Positions 8,215 through 16,193 are shown, numbered from the stretch's first letter. The stretch: DNA of 32,574 nt from Lachnospiraceae bacterium (GCA_030524525.1 JAUNGI010000032.1:1-32574); one strand, 5' to 3'. Made by a program: numbers and translations. The notes: generated from the letters alone by a model not told the origin.

Positions 8215-8979
8215 TCAAATACCCTCGGAGCGATGCGTCAGAAGCGTCAGCGTATCGGAGATCTTCTGATACTGCTGCTCTCTGGTCGAACCGCCCCGAT
8301 AGATCTGATGGAACACCTCGCCGTCCTTGATAAACAGCACTCTGCCGGCATGGCACGCCGCCTTGACCGAATGCGTTACCATGACGATCGTCTGACCGCC
8401 GGCGTTGATGTCCTCGAACAGATGCAGCAGCTCCTCCGTCGCGCGCGAGTCCAACGCGCCGGTGGGTTCGTCCGCCAGCACGAGACGCGGCTCCGTGATC
8501 AGCGCACGCGCCACCGCCGCGCGCTGCTTCTGACCTCCGCTGACCTCGTAGGGATATTTTTTCAGCAGCTCGGCAATGCCCAGCTTCTCGGCGATCGGGC
8601 GCAGCCGCTTTGGCATCTCCGTATGCTTCACACCGGAGAGCACAAGCGGAAGATAGATATTGTCCTCCAGCGTAAACGTATCGAGCAGATTAAAATCCTG
8701 AAAGACAAAGCCCAGATGCTCTCTCCGGAACGCCGCCACCTCCGACTCGCGGATGCCCGAAAGCTCCCTGCCCTCCAGCAGCACCTTCCCCGCCGTGGGC
8801 TTGTCGAGCGCCGCGAGAATATTCAGCAGCGTCGTTTTTCCGGAGCCGGACTCGCCCATAATGGCGATAAATTCGCCCTCCTCCACCATAAAATTCACGT
8901 TTTTCAGCGCCTCGACCCGGGCGCTTCCAAAACGGGTCGTATAGGTTTTCTTCAGATTTTGAACTTCCAACAAGCTCAT
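8215..8979 (-). CDS. BceA-type ABC transporter ATP-binding protein
   Basis: The 254-residue ATPase carries Walker A GESGSGKTT (42-50), a Q-loop in VFQDFNLL, the signature VSGGQKQR, Walker B LVLADEP, the D-loop GALD and the switch histidine in VMVTHS. The sequence order and the FQDFNLLDTFTLEDNIYLPL stretch are typical of the MacB/BceA/LolD subfamily that pairs with FtsX-like permeases. The ATG at 8979 follows AGGAGG by 6 nt. It is the first gene of a two-gene unit with the permease. It is separated from the glycosyltransferase gene by a terminator and a repeat-rich gap, so its own promoter should lie in 8980-9175, but I could not pick a convincing one. Confidence 0.94.
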   Translation of the reverse strand: MSLLEVQNLKKTYTTRFGSARVEALKNVNFMVEEGEFIAIMGESGSGKTTLLNILAALDKPTAGKVLLEGRELSGIRESEVAAFRREHLGFVFQDFNLLDTFTLEDNIYLPLVLSGVKHTEMPKRLRPIAEKLGIAELLKKYPYEVSGGQKQRAAVARALITEPRLVLADEPTGALDSRATEELLHLFEDINAGGQTIVMVTHSVKAACHAGRVLFIKDGEVFHQIYRGGSTREQQYQKISDTLTLLTHRSEGI

Positions 8980-9001
8980 AAGATCCTCCTTTCGGAGCGT
9001 T

Positions 9002-9093
9002 AAGACGCAGCTCCGTTTTTGCAGTTTCCTTATAGAAGAACAAAGAATCTCGCTTGCGAGATTCTCCGCCTGCGGCGGGTCGCTCTAGCGACA
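9002..9093. repeat. run of short palindromes upstream of bceA
   Basis: Four small inverted repeats follow each other. The first is CGGAG/CTCCG near the bceA ribosome-binding site on the minus strand. The second is a perfect 22-nt one (10-bp arms AGAATCTCGC and GCGAGATTCT, 9044-9065). The third is CCGCC/GGCGG (9066-9078). The fourth is GTCGCT/AGCGAC (9080-9093). The minus strand also holds TTCTATAAGGAAACTGC near 9020-9036, nearly repeating the TTCTATAGGAAACTGC of the large palindrome next door. Confidence 0.6.
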
Positions 9094-9096
9094 CAG

Positions 9097-9173
9097 TTCC
9101 TCTCCGCCGCAGTGCGATCCCCGCGGAGCGTTTTTTATTCTATAGGAAACGCAGTTTCCTATAGAATAAAAAA
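9097..9173 (-). repeat. palindromic intergenic element, copy 2
   Basis: The 24-nt GC-rich box (9097-9120) matches the box of copy 1 at 21 of 24 positions. After the same 10-nt spacer there is a perfect inverted repeat with 20-bp arms (9131-9150 and 9154-9173) and loop GCA. The inner core CTATAGGAAAC resembles copy 1 (CCATAGGAAAC), while the outer arms differ in sequence and still pair perfectly. It sits between the terminator of the lipid operon and bceA. Confidence 0.8.
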
Positions 9174-9175
9174 AG

Positions 9176-9214
9176 AAAGGAAATGCCGCCATCGAAATGG
9201 CTTACATTTCCTTT
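9176..9214 (-). terminator. intrinsic terminator of the cmk-like...glycosyltransferase operon
   Basis: On the minus strand a 10-bp outer stem (AAAGGAAATG/CATTTCCTTT), a three-base bulge region and an inner stem GCCAT/ATGGC capped by TTCG are followed by TTTCTTTTTTT. It begins 8 nt after the glycosyltransferase stop codon. This is a strong rho-independent terminator. Confidence 0.88.
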
Positions 9215-9222
9215 GGACCGTC

Positions 9223-10362
9223 TTACGATTTTGTAAGATTCGAAGCGCCCGTCAGTTCCTCCGCCAGTCTGCATATTTTTTCCGCCGACCTCGGGTCCAC
9301 GCAGCGCCGCTGATTTTTTCGCAGGCGCTCCACATGGCGTCCCGCCAGCAGCGCCTCGACCGTTTTGCAGAGATCCCGCCGAATGTTCCGAACCGGAACG
9401 CTCATGCCGTGCCGCGCGAAATAGCGCTCGTTGCAGATCTCGCAGCCGGGGATCGGAGAAACATGGATCAGCGGAGCGCCGACTGCCGCCGCCTCCGTTG
9501 AGGACAGACCGCCGGGCTTGCCGATAAAAACGTCGGCAGCGCTCATATATTCCGCCATCCGGTCGGTATGCGCCAGCAGCTTGATGCGCCTGCCGTATTT
9601 TTTCCACAGTCGCCGATACAATTTTTGGTTATTGCCGCAGACCACCACAAGCCGCGCCCCGTTTTTCCCGGAACACAGACGGCCGTTCAGAAGTGTCCGA
9701 ATGACCTGCTCTAGCTTGCCCGCGCCGATGCTTCCACCGGAGATCAGAAGATACCTGCCGCCGCCCGACGCGCTCCGACGCGCCGTCTGCGCGTCCCGCT
9801 CCGCCGCCTCGGCAAACGCCTGCCGCACCGGAATGCCGAGCGGAAACAGCTTTTCCTCCGGGATCCCCCAGCCGACGTACTCCTCTTTCAGATCCTCCGC
9901 CGGGATCACATAGGCGTCGCACTCCGTCTCCTCGGTAAAGGGAATGCAGGTATAGTCGGTTCCCACAAAAATCGTTTTGGGCACCGGCTTTCCCTGCCGC
10001 CGCAGATTTGTCAGGATCTCGGCGGGAAACAAATGGGGCATCAGCACAACGTCATAGGAATGCTCGGAAAGATACGCCTCCATGCGTCCGACCATCCGGC
10101 GGTTCGCATAGTACACCGGAGAGCGAAACGGCAGCCGCCGATACAGATTTCCCAGCACATAGACGACGCCAAAGAGCGCCGGCACGCGCTGCGCGATCTG
10201 AATATAGACCTGATTGATCCGCTGGCTGAGATTTTTCCCGCACAGATCGTACGGATTTTGCATACAGACCGAATGTCCCCGGCGCAGAAGCGCCTCCTCC
10301 AGCGCCTCGCCCGCGCTGTTGTGGCCGCCGCCCGTTCCGCAGGATAAAATCAGCGCTTCCAT
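9223..10362 (-). CDS. MGDG synthase/UgtP-like glycosyltransferase
   Basis: The 379-residue protein starts with MEALILSCGTGGGHNSAGEAL, the glycine-rich entry typical of the MGDG-synthase/processive diacylglycerol glucosyltransferase (GT28) group. It ends with the donor-binding pattern FIGKPGGLSSTEAAAVGAPLI. Such enzymes transfer glucose or galactose from a UDP-sugar to diacylglycerol at the inner membrane face, giving glycolipids that can also anchor lipoteichoic acid. The ATG at 10362 has GAGGTG 8 nt upstream; a start six codons earlier is less well placed. The gene overlaps the end of plsY by 13 nt, which suggests translational coupling. Sugar and acceptor are not determined by the sequence. 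Confidence 0.88.
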   Translation of the reverse strand: MEALILSCGTGGGHNSAGEALEEALLRRGHSVCMQNPYDLCGKNLSQRINQVYIQIAQRVPALFGVVYVLGNLYRRLPFRSPVYYANRRMVGRMEAYLSEHSYDVVLMPHLFPAEILTNLRRQGKPVPKTIFVGTDYTCIPFTEETECDAYVIPAEDLKEEYVGWGIPEEKLFPLGIPVRQAFAEAAERDAQTARRSASGGGRYLLISGGSIGAGKLEQVIRTLLNGRLCSGKNGARLVVVCGNNQKLYRRLWKKYGRRIKLLAHTDRMAEYMSAADVFIGKPGGLSSTEAAAVGAPLIHVSPIPGCEICNERYFARHGMSVPVRNIRRDLCKTVEALLAGRHVERLRKNQRRCVDPRSAEKICRLAEELTGASNLTKS

Positions 10363-10964
10363 AAAAATTTCACCTCGCATTCCCCGCGTTCTTCCTTGCT
10401 TTCATGCATATGCCAGAATACGAACGCCGTCATCATTAAAAATCCCACCCAGACCGCGCGCTCGACATGCAGAAACGCCAGCAGCAGCAACGCCGCGCCG
10501 TACGCGCCGAGCGTCCGGTAAAAATGCGGCGAGACCCGGATCACAAGGGAGAAGGTCAGAAAGGTGAAGGCGAGCGCAAGCGCCGGAGCCATATTCGGCG
10601 CAAGCCCCAGCAGACTTCCGAACGTCACGGCGATCCCCTTGCCGCCCTTGAAATTATAAAAAATCGGGAAGATATGTCCCAGCACCGGAGCCGCCAGCAC
10701 CAAGGCCAGTCCGCCAAGGCGATGCCCATACCGCGCTCCGAGCTGCAAATACAAAAATACCGGAAAAAAGCCCTTTGCCAAGTCGGCAAACAGCGTCAGC
10801 GTGCCGCACCAGAAGCCGCCCTGCATAAAAGCGTTGGCGGTTCCGGGGTTTCCGTCCTTACTGCCCTCCAGAATATCCTTCCCGAAAAGGGCGGCAAATA
10901 CATTGGCATACAGGACGCTGCCCGACAAATAGCCCCCAATAATAAAGCACAAATTCCACAGCAT
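10350..10964 (-). CDS. plsY: PlsY-type acyl-phosphate glycerol-3-phosphate acyltransferase
   Basis: The 204-residue membrane protein has the three PlsY signatures: a first loop with GSKDGNPGTANAF, close to the usual GSGNPGATN but with an altered order, a second region PVLGHIFPIFYNFKGGKGIA, and the later hydrophobic helices. It should transfer an acyl group from acyl-phosphate to glycerol-3-phosphate, the first step of phospholipid synthesis. The ATG at 10964 has AAGGA about 9 nt upstream and gives the normal family length; the frame stays open upstream into the kinase gene, which is rejected. It lies 58 nt after the sensor kinase stop and overlaps the glycosyltransferase start. The divergent first motif may mean a second, specialised paralogue rather than the housekeeping copy. 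Confidence 0.85.
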   Translation of the reverse strand: MLWNLCFIIGGYLSGSVLYANVFAALFGKDILEGSKDGNPGTANAFMQGGFWCGTLTLFADLAKGFFPVFLYLQLGARYGHRLGGLALVLAAPVLGHIFPIFYNFKGGKGIAVTFGSLLGLAPNMAPALALAFTFLTFSLVIRVSPHFYRTLGAYGAALLLLAFLHVERAVWVGFLMMTAFVFWHMHESKEERGECEVKFLWKR

Positions 10965-11022
10965 TCGATCGATTCCTTTCTTCTTTCGCAGCGGCGCCGT
11001 TCTTCCGACTCGTTTTCTTTTC

Positions 11023-12009
11023 CTATTCGCGTTCCAGCGGCTGCTCAAACGTGATGCGGACCTCGGTTCCCTCTCCGGGCGTCGAGGAAATTTCCAGCCC
11101 GTGGGAAAGCTTTCCGCAAATGCGCCTGCACAAATACAGTCCCAGCCCGCTCGCCTTTTTGTCGCTTCGTCCGTTGCAGCCCGTATAGCCCCGCTCGCAG
11201 ATGCGCGGCAGATCCTCTGGCGCAATGCCGATGCCGGTGTCGCGAACGACGAGCGCGTCGGGCTTCTCAAAGCGGATCGTGACGCTGCCCGACGGCGTAT
11301 ATTTCAGCGCGTTGGACAAAAGCTGCTCCACAACAAACAGAAGCCACTTTTCGTCGGTCACAACGGTCGCCTCGATCGGCTCGTACTCCAGCCGCAGATT
11401 CCGTCCGATGAAGGAGGCGGCAAAGCGGCGGATGGCCTGACGTACGATCCCGTCCAGCCCGTAGGAGGCGATCACATAGTCGGTGCTGTCCGAGTCAAGA
11501 CGCAGATAGCAAAGCACCATCCCGACGTACTGCTCGATGCGGAACAGCTCCTCGCCAAGCCTCCGCGCGGTCTCGCCGTCCTCGTTCTGCAAGGTCAGAC
11601 GCATGGCGGCGATGGGCGTTTTGATCTGGTGCACCCATGTGGTATAATAGTCCGTCATGTCCGCAAGCCGCGCATCCATCTCTCCGCGGAGCGCCCGCTC
11701 CTCCGACAGCAGCCGGTCAACGAGCCGCAGCGCCGCTTCCTCCTCCGGCGTTCGGGGCTCCGGCAGGGGCTCCCACAGCTCCCCCGGCAGCTTCAACAGC
11801 TCCTCATACCGACGCTTCCGCTTCCAAAGATCACGCACGTCCAGAACGAGCAGACCGGCTCCAAACAAGCCGCAGACAAGCGCCGGATAGAGCACCGCGC
11901 CCACGGGAATGCGATACAGCGCAAAGGCCGCGCAGAAGAACGCGCAGAAAAAAGCAAAAGTCGCCAGCTCCCGCCGACGGCTTTTCAGATAAAAAAGCAG
12001 CAGCTCCAT
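11023..12009 (-). CDS. Bce-type intramembrane-sensing histidine kinase
   Basis: The 328-residue kinase has two N-terminal membrane helices (about 15-33 and 36-57) with almost no extracellular loop. A short linker, a dimerisation/phosphoacceptor segment with H127 in WVHQIKTPIAAM, and an ATPase domain with SNALKYTPSG, DTGIGIAPEDL and SGLGLYLCRRI follow. Kinases of this shape (BceS-like) do not sense ligands themselves but read the state of a BceAB-type transporter, here probably the one encoded at 6122-8979. The ATG at 12009 has GGGAGGAG a few bases upstream and starts 11 nt after the response regulator stop; longer upstream frames overlap the regulator and are rejected. Confidence 0.93.
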   Translation of the reverse strand: MELLLFYLKSRRRELATFAFFCAFFCAAFALYRIPVGAVLYPALVCGLFGAGLLVLDVRDLWKRKRRYEELLKLPGELWEPLPEPRTPEEEAALRLVDRLLSEERALRGEMDARLADMTDYYTTWVHQIKTPIAAMRLTLQNEDGETARRLGEELFRIEQYVGMVLCYLRLDSDSTDYVIASYGLDGIVRQAIRRFAASFIGRNLRLEYEPIEATVVTDEKWLLFVVEQLLSNALKYTPSGSVTIRFEKPDALVVRDTGIGIAPEDLPRICERGYTGCNGRSDKKASGLGLYLCRRICGKLSHGLEISSTPGEGTEVRITFEQPLERE

Positions 12010-12020
12010 GCGCTCCTCCC

Positions 12021-12698
12021 TTACATCGCCAGCAAATATCCCTCGCCGACCCTCGTCTCGATCATCTCCGGACAGCCGGCGGCCGAAAGCTTTTTCCGCA
12101 GCCGGTTCACATTGACCGAAAGCGTGTTTTCGTCGATATAATCGTCGGTTTTCCAAATGGCTTCCATCAGCTTTTCGCGGCTGACGATCCGCCCCTTGTT
12201 CGTCATGAGCGTCAGCAGGATCCGATACTCGTTTTTTGTCAGCGGGATCTGCTCCCCTTCATAATGCAGAGTCTGTTCGCCCGTGTGCAGCACCGCCCCC
12301 CGGTGGCACAGCACCGGCACCTGCTGCGCAAAGTCGTAGCTGCGGCGCAGAAGCGCCTGTATTTTTGCGATCAGCACGTTCTGGTCAAAGGGCTTGGCAA
12401 TAAAATCGTCGCCGCCCATATTCATCGCCATCACGATGTTCATATTGTCCGAAGCCGACGAAAGAAACAGCACCGGCACCTTGGAAACGCGCCGGATCTC
12501 GCTGCACCAGTGATATCCGTTAAAAAACGGAAGCACAATGTCCAGCAGCACCAGCTGCGGGTCAAAGGCAGCAAACTCCGCCATCACGTCGCGGAAATTT
12601 TCCACGATCCGGGGCTGCATCTCCCACAGGGCAACCTGCTGCGCAACGGCTTCCGCAATTCCCCGATCATCCTCTACGATCAAAATCCGATAGGACAT
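12021..12698 (-). CDS. OmpR-family response regulator (BceR-like)
   Basis: The 225-residue regulator has a receiver domain with acidic pocket ED-D (10-11), phosphoacceptor D53 in LVLLDIVLP and the conserved lysine K102 in FIAKPF. A winged-helix DNA-binding domain with LTKNEYRILLTLM and DENTLSVNVNRLRKKL follows. It should be phosphorylated by the kinase encoded directly downstream and activate transporter genes. Its ATG overlaps the yqeY stop in TAATG, so translation is probably coupled. I looked for a BceR-like inverted repeat upstream of bceA and did not find one that matches what I remember. Confidence 0.95.
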   Translation of the reverse strand: MSYRILIVEDDRGIAEAVAQQVALWEMQPRIVENFRDVMAEFAAFDPQLVLLDIVLPFFNGYHWCSEIRRVSKVPVLFLSSASDNMNIVMAMNMGGDDFIAKPFDQNVLIAKIQALLRRSYDFAQQVPVLCHRGAVLHTGEQTLHYEGEQIPLTKNEYRILLTLMTNKGRIVSREKLMEAIWKTDDYIDENTLSVNVNRLRKKLSAAGCPEMIETRVGEGYLLAM

Positions 12699-13135
12699 TA
12701 TTTTGTAAGCTCCGCAACGACCTGATTGATCACCTTGCCGTCCGCCTTGCCCTTCAGCTCCGCCATCACGGTTTTCATGATCATGCCCTTGTTCTTGGTC
12801 GCAAGCACGTCGGCATAGCGCGTCTCAAGCGTTTCCCGTACCTCCTCCGCGCTCATCAGCTTCGGCATATACTCGCGGATCACGGCTGCCCGCGCCTCAT
12901 ATTCCGCTTTCAGCTCCGTGCGCTCCGCCGGACAGGACGCGATCTGTTCTTCCGCCGTCTTCAATTCCTTCAGGATCACGCGGTCCGCAAGCTCGTCGGA
13001 AATATTGTCGCGCGTTCCCTCGTCGATCGCCGCCTTCTTTACCGCGCTGATCAGCGAAGAGATCGAATCCTTTCTCGCCTTGTCCCTCGCCTTCATTGCG
13101 GCGATCATATCCTTTTGCAGCTGTTCAAATTTCAT
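12698..13135 (-). CDS. yqeY: GatB/YqeY domain protein
   Basis: The 145-residue protein starts MKFEQLQKDMIAAMKARDKARKDSISSLISAVKKAAID and ends with the small helical bundle KTVMAELKGKADGKVINQVVAELTK, the full-length YqeY pattern. The family resembles the tail domain of the GatB amidotransferase subunit and its own function is unclear. The ATG at 13135 has GAGGG 7 nt upstream. It lies 18 nt after the kinase-like gene and its stop overlaps the regulator start, so it shares their transcript. Confidence 0.92.
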   Translation of the reverse strand: MKFEQLQKDMIAAMKARDKARKDSISSLISAVKKAAIDEGTRDNISDELADRVILKELKTAEEQIASCPAERTELKAEYEARAAVIREYMPKLMSAEEVRETLETRYADVLATKNKGMIMKTVMAELKGKADGKVINQVVAELTK

Positions 13136-13153
13136 GTTTTTTCCCTCTCTTCT

Positions 13154-13756
13154 CTATTTTACCAGCGCCGCGAGGATCTCCACGCACCCGTCGATCCCAA
13201 ACGCGCTGCTGTTCAGAACGATATCGTAGTTCTTGATCTCGCCCCACTCCTGCTCGGTATAGTATTTGTAATGGTTTGCCCTCGCCTTATCCCGCTTCCG
13301 CAGCACCTTTTCCACATTGTCGGGCGCAAAGTGATATTCTTCCACCGCCCGCTTGCTCTTATCCTCCATCTCCGCGCGGATAAACACATGCAGACAGTCC
13401 TTCCGGTCGGCAAGAATATAATCGGCGCAGCGTCCCACGATCACGCACGGTTCTTTTTCCGCGATCTCCTTGATGATATCCGACTGCAATACATAAAGCT
13501 GATCCTGCAGCGGCAGCATGTTTCCGCCGAACACCTGCGTCGCGTAGTTCATGTTCGTGGCGATGTTGAACAGCAGGCTTCCGGTAATATGCTCGCCCTG
13601 TTCCTCAATAAATTCCTTTGCCAGACCGCTTTCCTTGGAAACCCGGTCGATCAGTTCCTTGTCATAGAAGGAAAAGCCGAGCCGCTCCGCCAGCTTCCTT
13701 CCGATGGTACGGCCGCCGCTGCCGCATTCGCGGCTGATCGTAATGATTCTTTTCAT
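13154..13756 (-). CDS. cytidylate kinase-like P-loop protein
   Basis: The 200-residue protein begins MKRIITISRECGSGGRTIGRKLAERLG, a P-loop of the cytidylate-kinase-like family, followed by FYDKELIDRVSKESG and a central VIVGRCADYIL strand. A lid-like basic stretch VLRKRDKARANHYKYYTEQEW comes before the C-terminal NSSAFGIDGCVE. Members of this family are widespread in Firmicutes next to unrelated genes and their substrate is not settled; classical CMP kinase is possible but not shown. The ATG at 13756 has AGGGGGA 7 nt upstream; a longer frame to 13921 reads through the promoter and is rejected. It is the first gene of the operon. Confidence 0.88.
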   Translation of the reverse strand: MKRIITISRECGSGGRTIGRKLAERLGFSFYDKELIDRVSKESGLAKEFIEEQGEHITGSLLFNIATNMNYATQVFGGNMLPLQDQLYVLQSDIIKEIAEKEPCVIVGRCADYILADRKDCLHVFIRAEMEDKSKRAVEEYHFAPDNVEKVLRKRDKARANHYKYYTEQEWGEIKNYDIVLNSSAFGIDGCVEILAALVK

Positions 13757-13800
13757 AACAAAATCCCCCTCTCCAATGTAAAGGCGCCTGCCTTGCACAC

Positions 13801-13829
13801 ATTTTACCACTTGAAACTTTTTCCCGCAA
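13801..13829 (-). promoter_or_regulatory. sigma-A-type promoter of the cmk-like operon
   Basis: On the minus strand TTGCGG (13824-13829) and TAAAAT (13801-13806) are separated by 17 nt, about 45 nt in front of the first start codon. The rest of the 302-nt gap from 13757 to 14058 holds the next terminator and no gene that I can see. Confidence 0.6.
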
Positions 13830-13933
13830 GTCCCGCCCATGAAGTATTTCTTTTTCCATAAAGGAGCCAAAGGACAGCGCCGCCTATATCGACCGAAAAC
13901 AGAGGAAGGGGACGGCTCCAACAGGGCTTACGG

Positions 13934-13983
13934 CAAAAAAATTCGGGGCTGCCGCTTGTGTTTTTCGCACTTGCGGCAGCCCC
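13934..13983 (-). terminator. intrinsic terminator after the 182-residue membrane-anchored protein
   Basis: On the minus strand an 11-bp GC-rich stem (GGGGCTGCCGC with its complement) and a 17-nt loop are followed by GAATTTTTTT. It lies about 75 nt after the stop codon at 14059 and separates that gene from the cmk-like operon. Confidence 0.88.
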
Positions 13984-14058
13984 TTTCCTTCAACATAAAT
14001 GATAAATGCAATTCCTGTTTCTGATTTCCGCAGCTCTGTTTTGCGTGCCGTATATCCG

Positions 14059-14607
14059 CTACTCCGTAACGGTAAAGGAATCCAGCATCTTCCCGATCAT
14101 CTCCCGGTGCGCCTCGTCGGTGCAGGTGGTCACCAGCATCCCGTGCTCCGGCATATAATAATAGCTGATTTCCGCCGCGGTGGTCCCGCTGTCGTCCGTA
14201 TAGCTGATCTTCGTCGCCGCATATTTGCCCGCGCCGCAAACGGCGTTCTCATCCACGGTAAACGTGTAGTCGCCTTCGCTTTGGAACGCCTCCAGCGCTT
14301 CGTCCAGATCCACCTCCGGGTCGATCGAGATCACGCTCAGATAATAGTCCTCCGCTGCGTCGCTTACCAAAAAGCGCTCCATATAGGTCGGCTGATTATC
14401 CACCAGCACGGTCTCGTAGTTCACACGCGTGCTGTTGTACTCAAGGGAATAGGGATAGAGCTTCGACCGAAAGGTCTGCCACTTGTCCTGATAGGTCTGC
14501 AAGCCCAAAATAAATAAAATCAGAATTACGGCGGCCGCCGCCATTCCCAAAATAATTTTCGTCGTTACGCTCAGCTTTCGCTTTGGCTGCTGTTCCTGCA
14601 TCTGCAT
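14059..14607 (-). CDS. single-pass membrane-anchored protein of unknown function
   Basis: The 182-residue protein has a basic N-terminus (QPKRKLSVTTK), one membrane helix (about 17-38) and a soluble part of about 140 residues outside the membrane. That part has alternating strands and motifs such as YYLSVISIDPEVDLDEALEAF and YYYMPEHGMLVTTC. The layout is like small lipoprotein-type sensor or PsbP-like domains, but I do not recognise the family. GGAGG lies 4 nt before the ATG at 14607 and 10 nt before a second ATG at 14601, so either could be used; the open frame further upstream has no ribosome-binding site. It is monocistronic and divergent from the MATE gene. Confidence 0.75.
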   Translation of the reverse strand: MQMQEQQPKRKLSVTTKIILGMAAAAVILILFILGLQTYQDKWQTFRSKLYPYSLEYNSTRVNYETVLVDNQPTYMERFLVSDAAEDYYLSVISIDPEVDLDEALEAFQSEGDYTFTVDENAVCGAGKYAATKISYTDDSGTTAAEISYYYMPEHGMLVTTCTDEAHREMIGKMLDSFTVTE

Positions 14608-14722
14608 CCGTCCTCCGGCAAGTTGTGGCGCCGAGACGGAAGCAGCCTGCGGACAGGCTCCGACAGCTTCGGCACATTTGTACACAGTTTACCACAGATT
14701 TCTGTTTTTTCGAAGAAGATTT

Positions 14723-14775
14723 TATAATTTTTCCATAGCCAATTCCGACAGAAAGTTTTATAATAAGGTTCTGTC
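14723..14775 (+). promoter_or_regulatory. promoter region of the MATE gene with inverted repeat around a -10 box
   Basis: Two TATAAT boxes (14723-14728 and 14759-14764) lie in an AT-rich stretch before the MATE gene. The second is enclosed by the perfect inverted repeat GACAGAA (14747-14753) and TTCTGTC (14769-14775), a possible operator. Neither box has a convincing -35. On the other strand TTCGAA and TAAACT, spaced by 17 nt, could serve the divergent gene. Confidence 0.45.
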
Positions 14776-14816
14776 AGAAAGGGATAGGAGAATTCGCTTG
14801 CTCCGTTATAAGAAAA

Positions 14817-16193
14817 ATGAAGAATTATACGATCGATATGTGCAGCGGCTCGCTGCCAAAAAAAATGCTGCTCTTTGCCATTCCGTTAATTCTTTCCAGC
14901 ATTTTGCAGCTTCTTTTTAACGCCGTGGATCTGATCGTCGTCGGCAAATATGTGGGCGACGAGGCGCTGGCGGCGGTGGGCTCCACCGGCTCGCTCATCA
15001 ACCTGCTTACGAACCTGTTTATCGGGCTTTCGGTGGGCGCGAACGTGCTGGTCGCCCGATATATCGGCGCCAAGCAGGACACCGACGTGCAGGAAACCGT
15101 TCATACCGCGGTGCTTGTCAGCGTGCTCAGCGGCATACTGCTGACGGCCGTGGGACTGCTGTTTGCCAAACCGCTTCTGGAGCTGATGGCGACTCCGGAA
15201 AACGTCCTGAAGCAGTCGGCGCTGTACCTGCGGATCTATTTCTGCGGAATGCCGGTCATGCTTTTGTATAACTTCGGCAGCGCCATTCTGCGGGCGCAGG
15301 GCGATACGCGCCGCCCGCTGTATTATCTGCTTTTTTCGGGCGTTACGAACATGTGCCTGAACCTGTTTTTTGTCCTCGTCCTTCACCGGGGCGTGGACGG
15401 CGTCGCCTATGCGACCGTGATCAGCCAGCTGCTTGCCGCCGCGCTGATCGTCCAAAACCTGATGCGGGCGGACAACGCCTGCCGCCTGTCGCTTCGGGCG
15501 CTCCGGATCTATCCGTCCAAGCTGAAAACCATGGCGCAGATCGGGCTTCCCGCAGGTTTGCAGGGCTGCATCTTCTCGTTGTCGAACGTGCTGATCCAAG
15601 CTTCGGTCAACTCCTTCGGCGACATCGCCATGGCGGGCAATTCCGCCGCCGCCAACATCGAGGGCTTTGTCTACGTTTCCATGAACGCCTTCCATCACAC
15701 GGCGCTGAGCTTTACGAGCCAGAATTACGGCGCGGGCAACTATCGCCGGATTCGAAAGATCCTCGGCTGGGCGCTTCTGTTTGTAACGCTGGCGGGACTT
15801 CTGGTGGGCGGAACGGTTATTGCGCTTGACGAGCGGCTGCTGCGCTTTTACACGAACAATCCGGATGCCGTGGCGTACGGCTGCATTCGGATCGCCTATA
15901 TCTGCACGCTGTATTTTACCTGCGGCACCATGGACGCGGTCGTCGGCTGCCTGCGCGGACTCGGCAGCTCCGTCCTTCCGACCGTCGTTTCCCTGATCGG
16001 CGCCTGCGGCTTCCGGGTCGTCTGGATCTTCACGGTCTTCCGGCAGTTCCCGACCCTGCAGACGCTGTACCTGTCCTATCCGATCAGCTGGATCCTGACG
16101 ACCTGCGCTCACTTGGTGATTTTTTTCTTCATCAGCCGTCGGAAGCTGCGGCCGCAGCTCCGCCAAAGCGCCGCTTTTTCGGGATCGCATTGA
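14817..16193 (+). CDS. MATE family efflux transporter
   Basis: The 458-residue protein shows about twelve hydrophobic segments and the MATE/DinF pattern. The N-terminal MLLFAIPLILSSILQLLFNAVDLIVVGKYVGDEALAAVG is typical, and the second half repeats it with MAQIGLPAGLQGCIFSLSNVLIQASVNSFG. It should export small cationic or hydrophobic compounds in exchange for sodium or protons; the substrate is not predictable. The ATG at 14817 has only a weak purine-rich stretch upstream, yet the protein starts at the usual place for the family. It has its own promoter region and ends about 85 nt before the LtaS-like gene. Confidence 0.94.
   Translation: MKNYTIDMCSGSLPKKMLLFAIPLILSSILQLLFNAVDLIVVGKYVGDEALAAVGSTGSLINLLTNLFIGLSVGANVLVARYIGAKQDTDVQETVHTAVLVSVLSGILLTAVGLLFAKPLLELMATPENVLKQSALYLRIYFCGMPVMLLYNFGSAILRAQGDTRRPLYYLLFSGVTNMCLNLFFVLVLHRGVDGVAYATVISQLLAAALIVQNLMRADNACRLSLRALRIYPSKLKTMAQIGLPAGLQGCIFSLSNVLIQASVNSFGDIAMAGNSAAANIEGFVYVSMNAFHHTALSFTSQNYGAGNYRRIRKILGWALLFVTLAGLLVGGTVIALDERLLRFYTNNPDAVAYGCIRIAYICTLYFTCGTMDAVVGCLRGLGSSVLPTVVSLIGACGFRVVWIFTVFRQFPTLQTLYLSYPISWILTTCAHLVIFFFISRRKLRPQLRQSAAFSGSH

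Noticed and set aside
8980-9175. Insertion sequence remnant in the palindrome-rich gap
   Set aside because: No transposase fragment or clear terminal repeats with target duplication; the near-repeated TTCTATAGGAAACTGC is too weak alone, so it is listed only as repeats.
10350-11270. Longer PlsY with about 100 extra N-terminal residues
   Set aside because: The extra part is antiphase to the sensor kinase gene and Arg-rich; the start at 10964 with a ribosome-binding site gives the normal family length.
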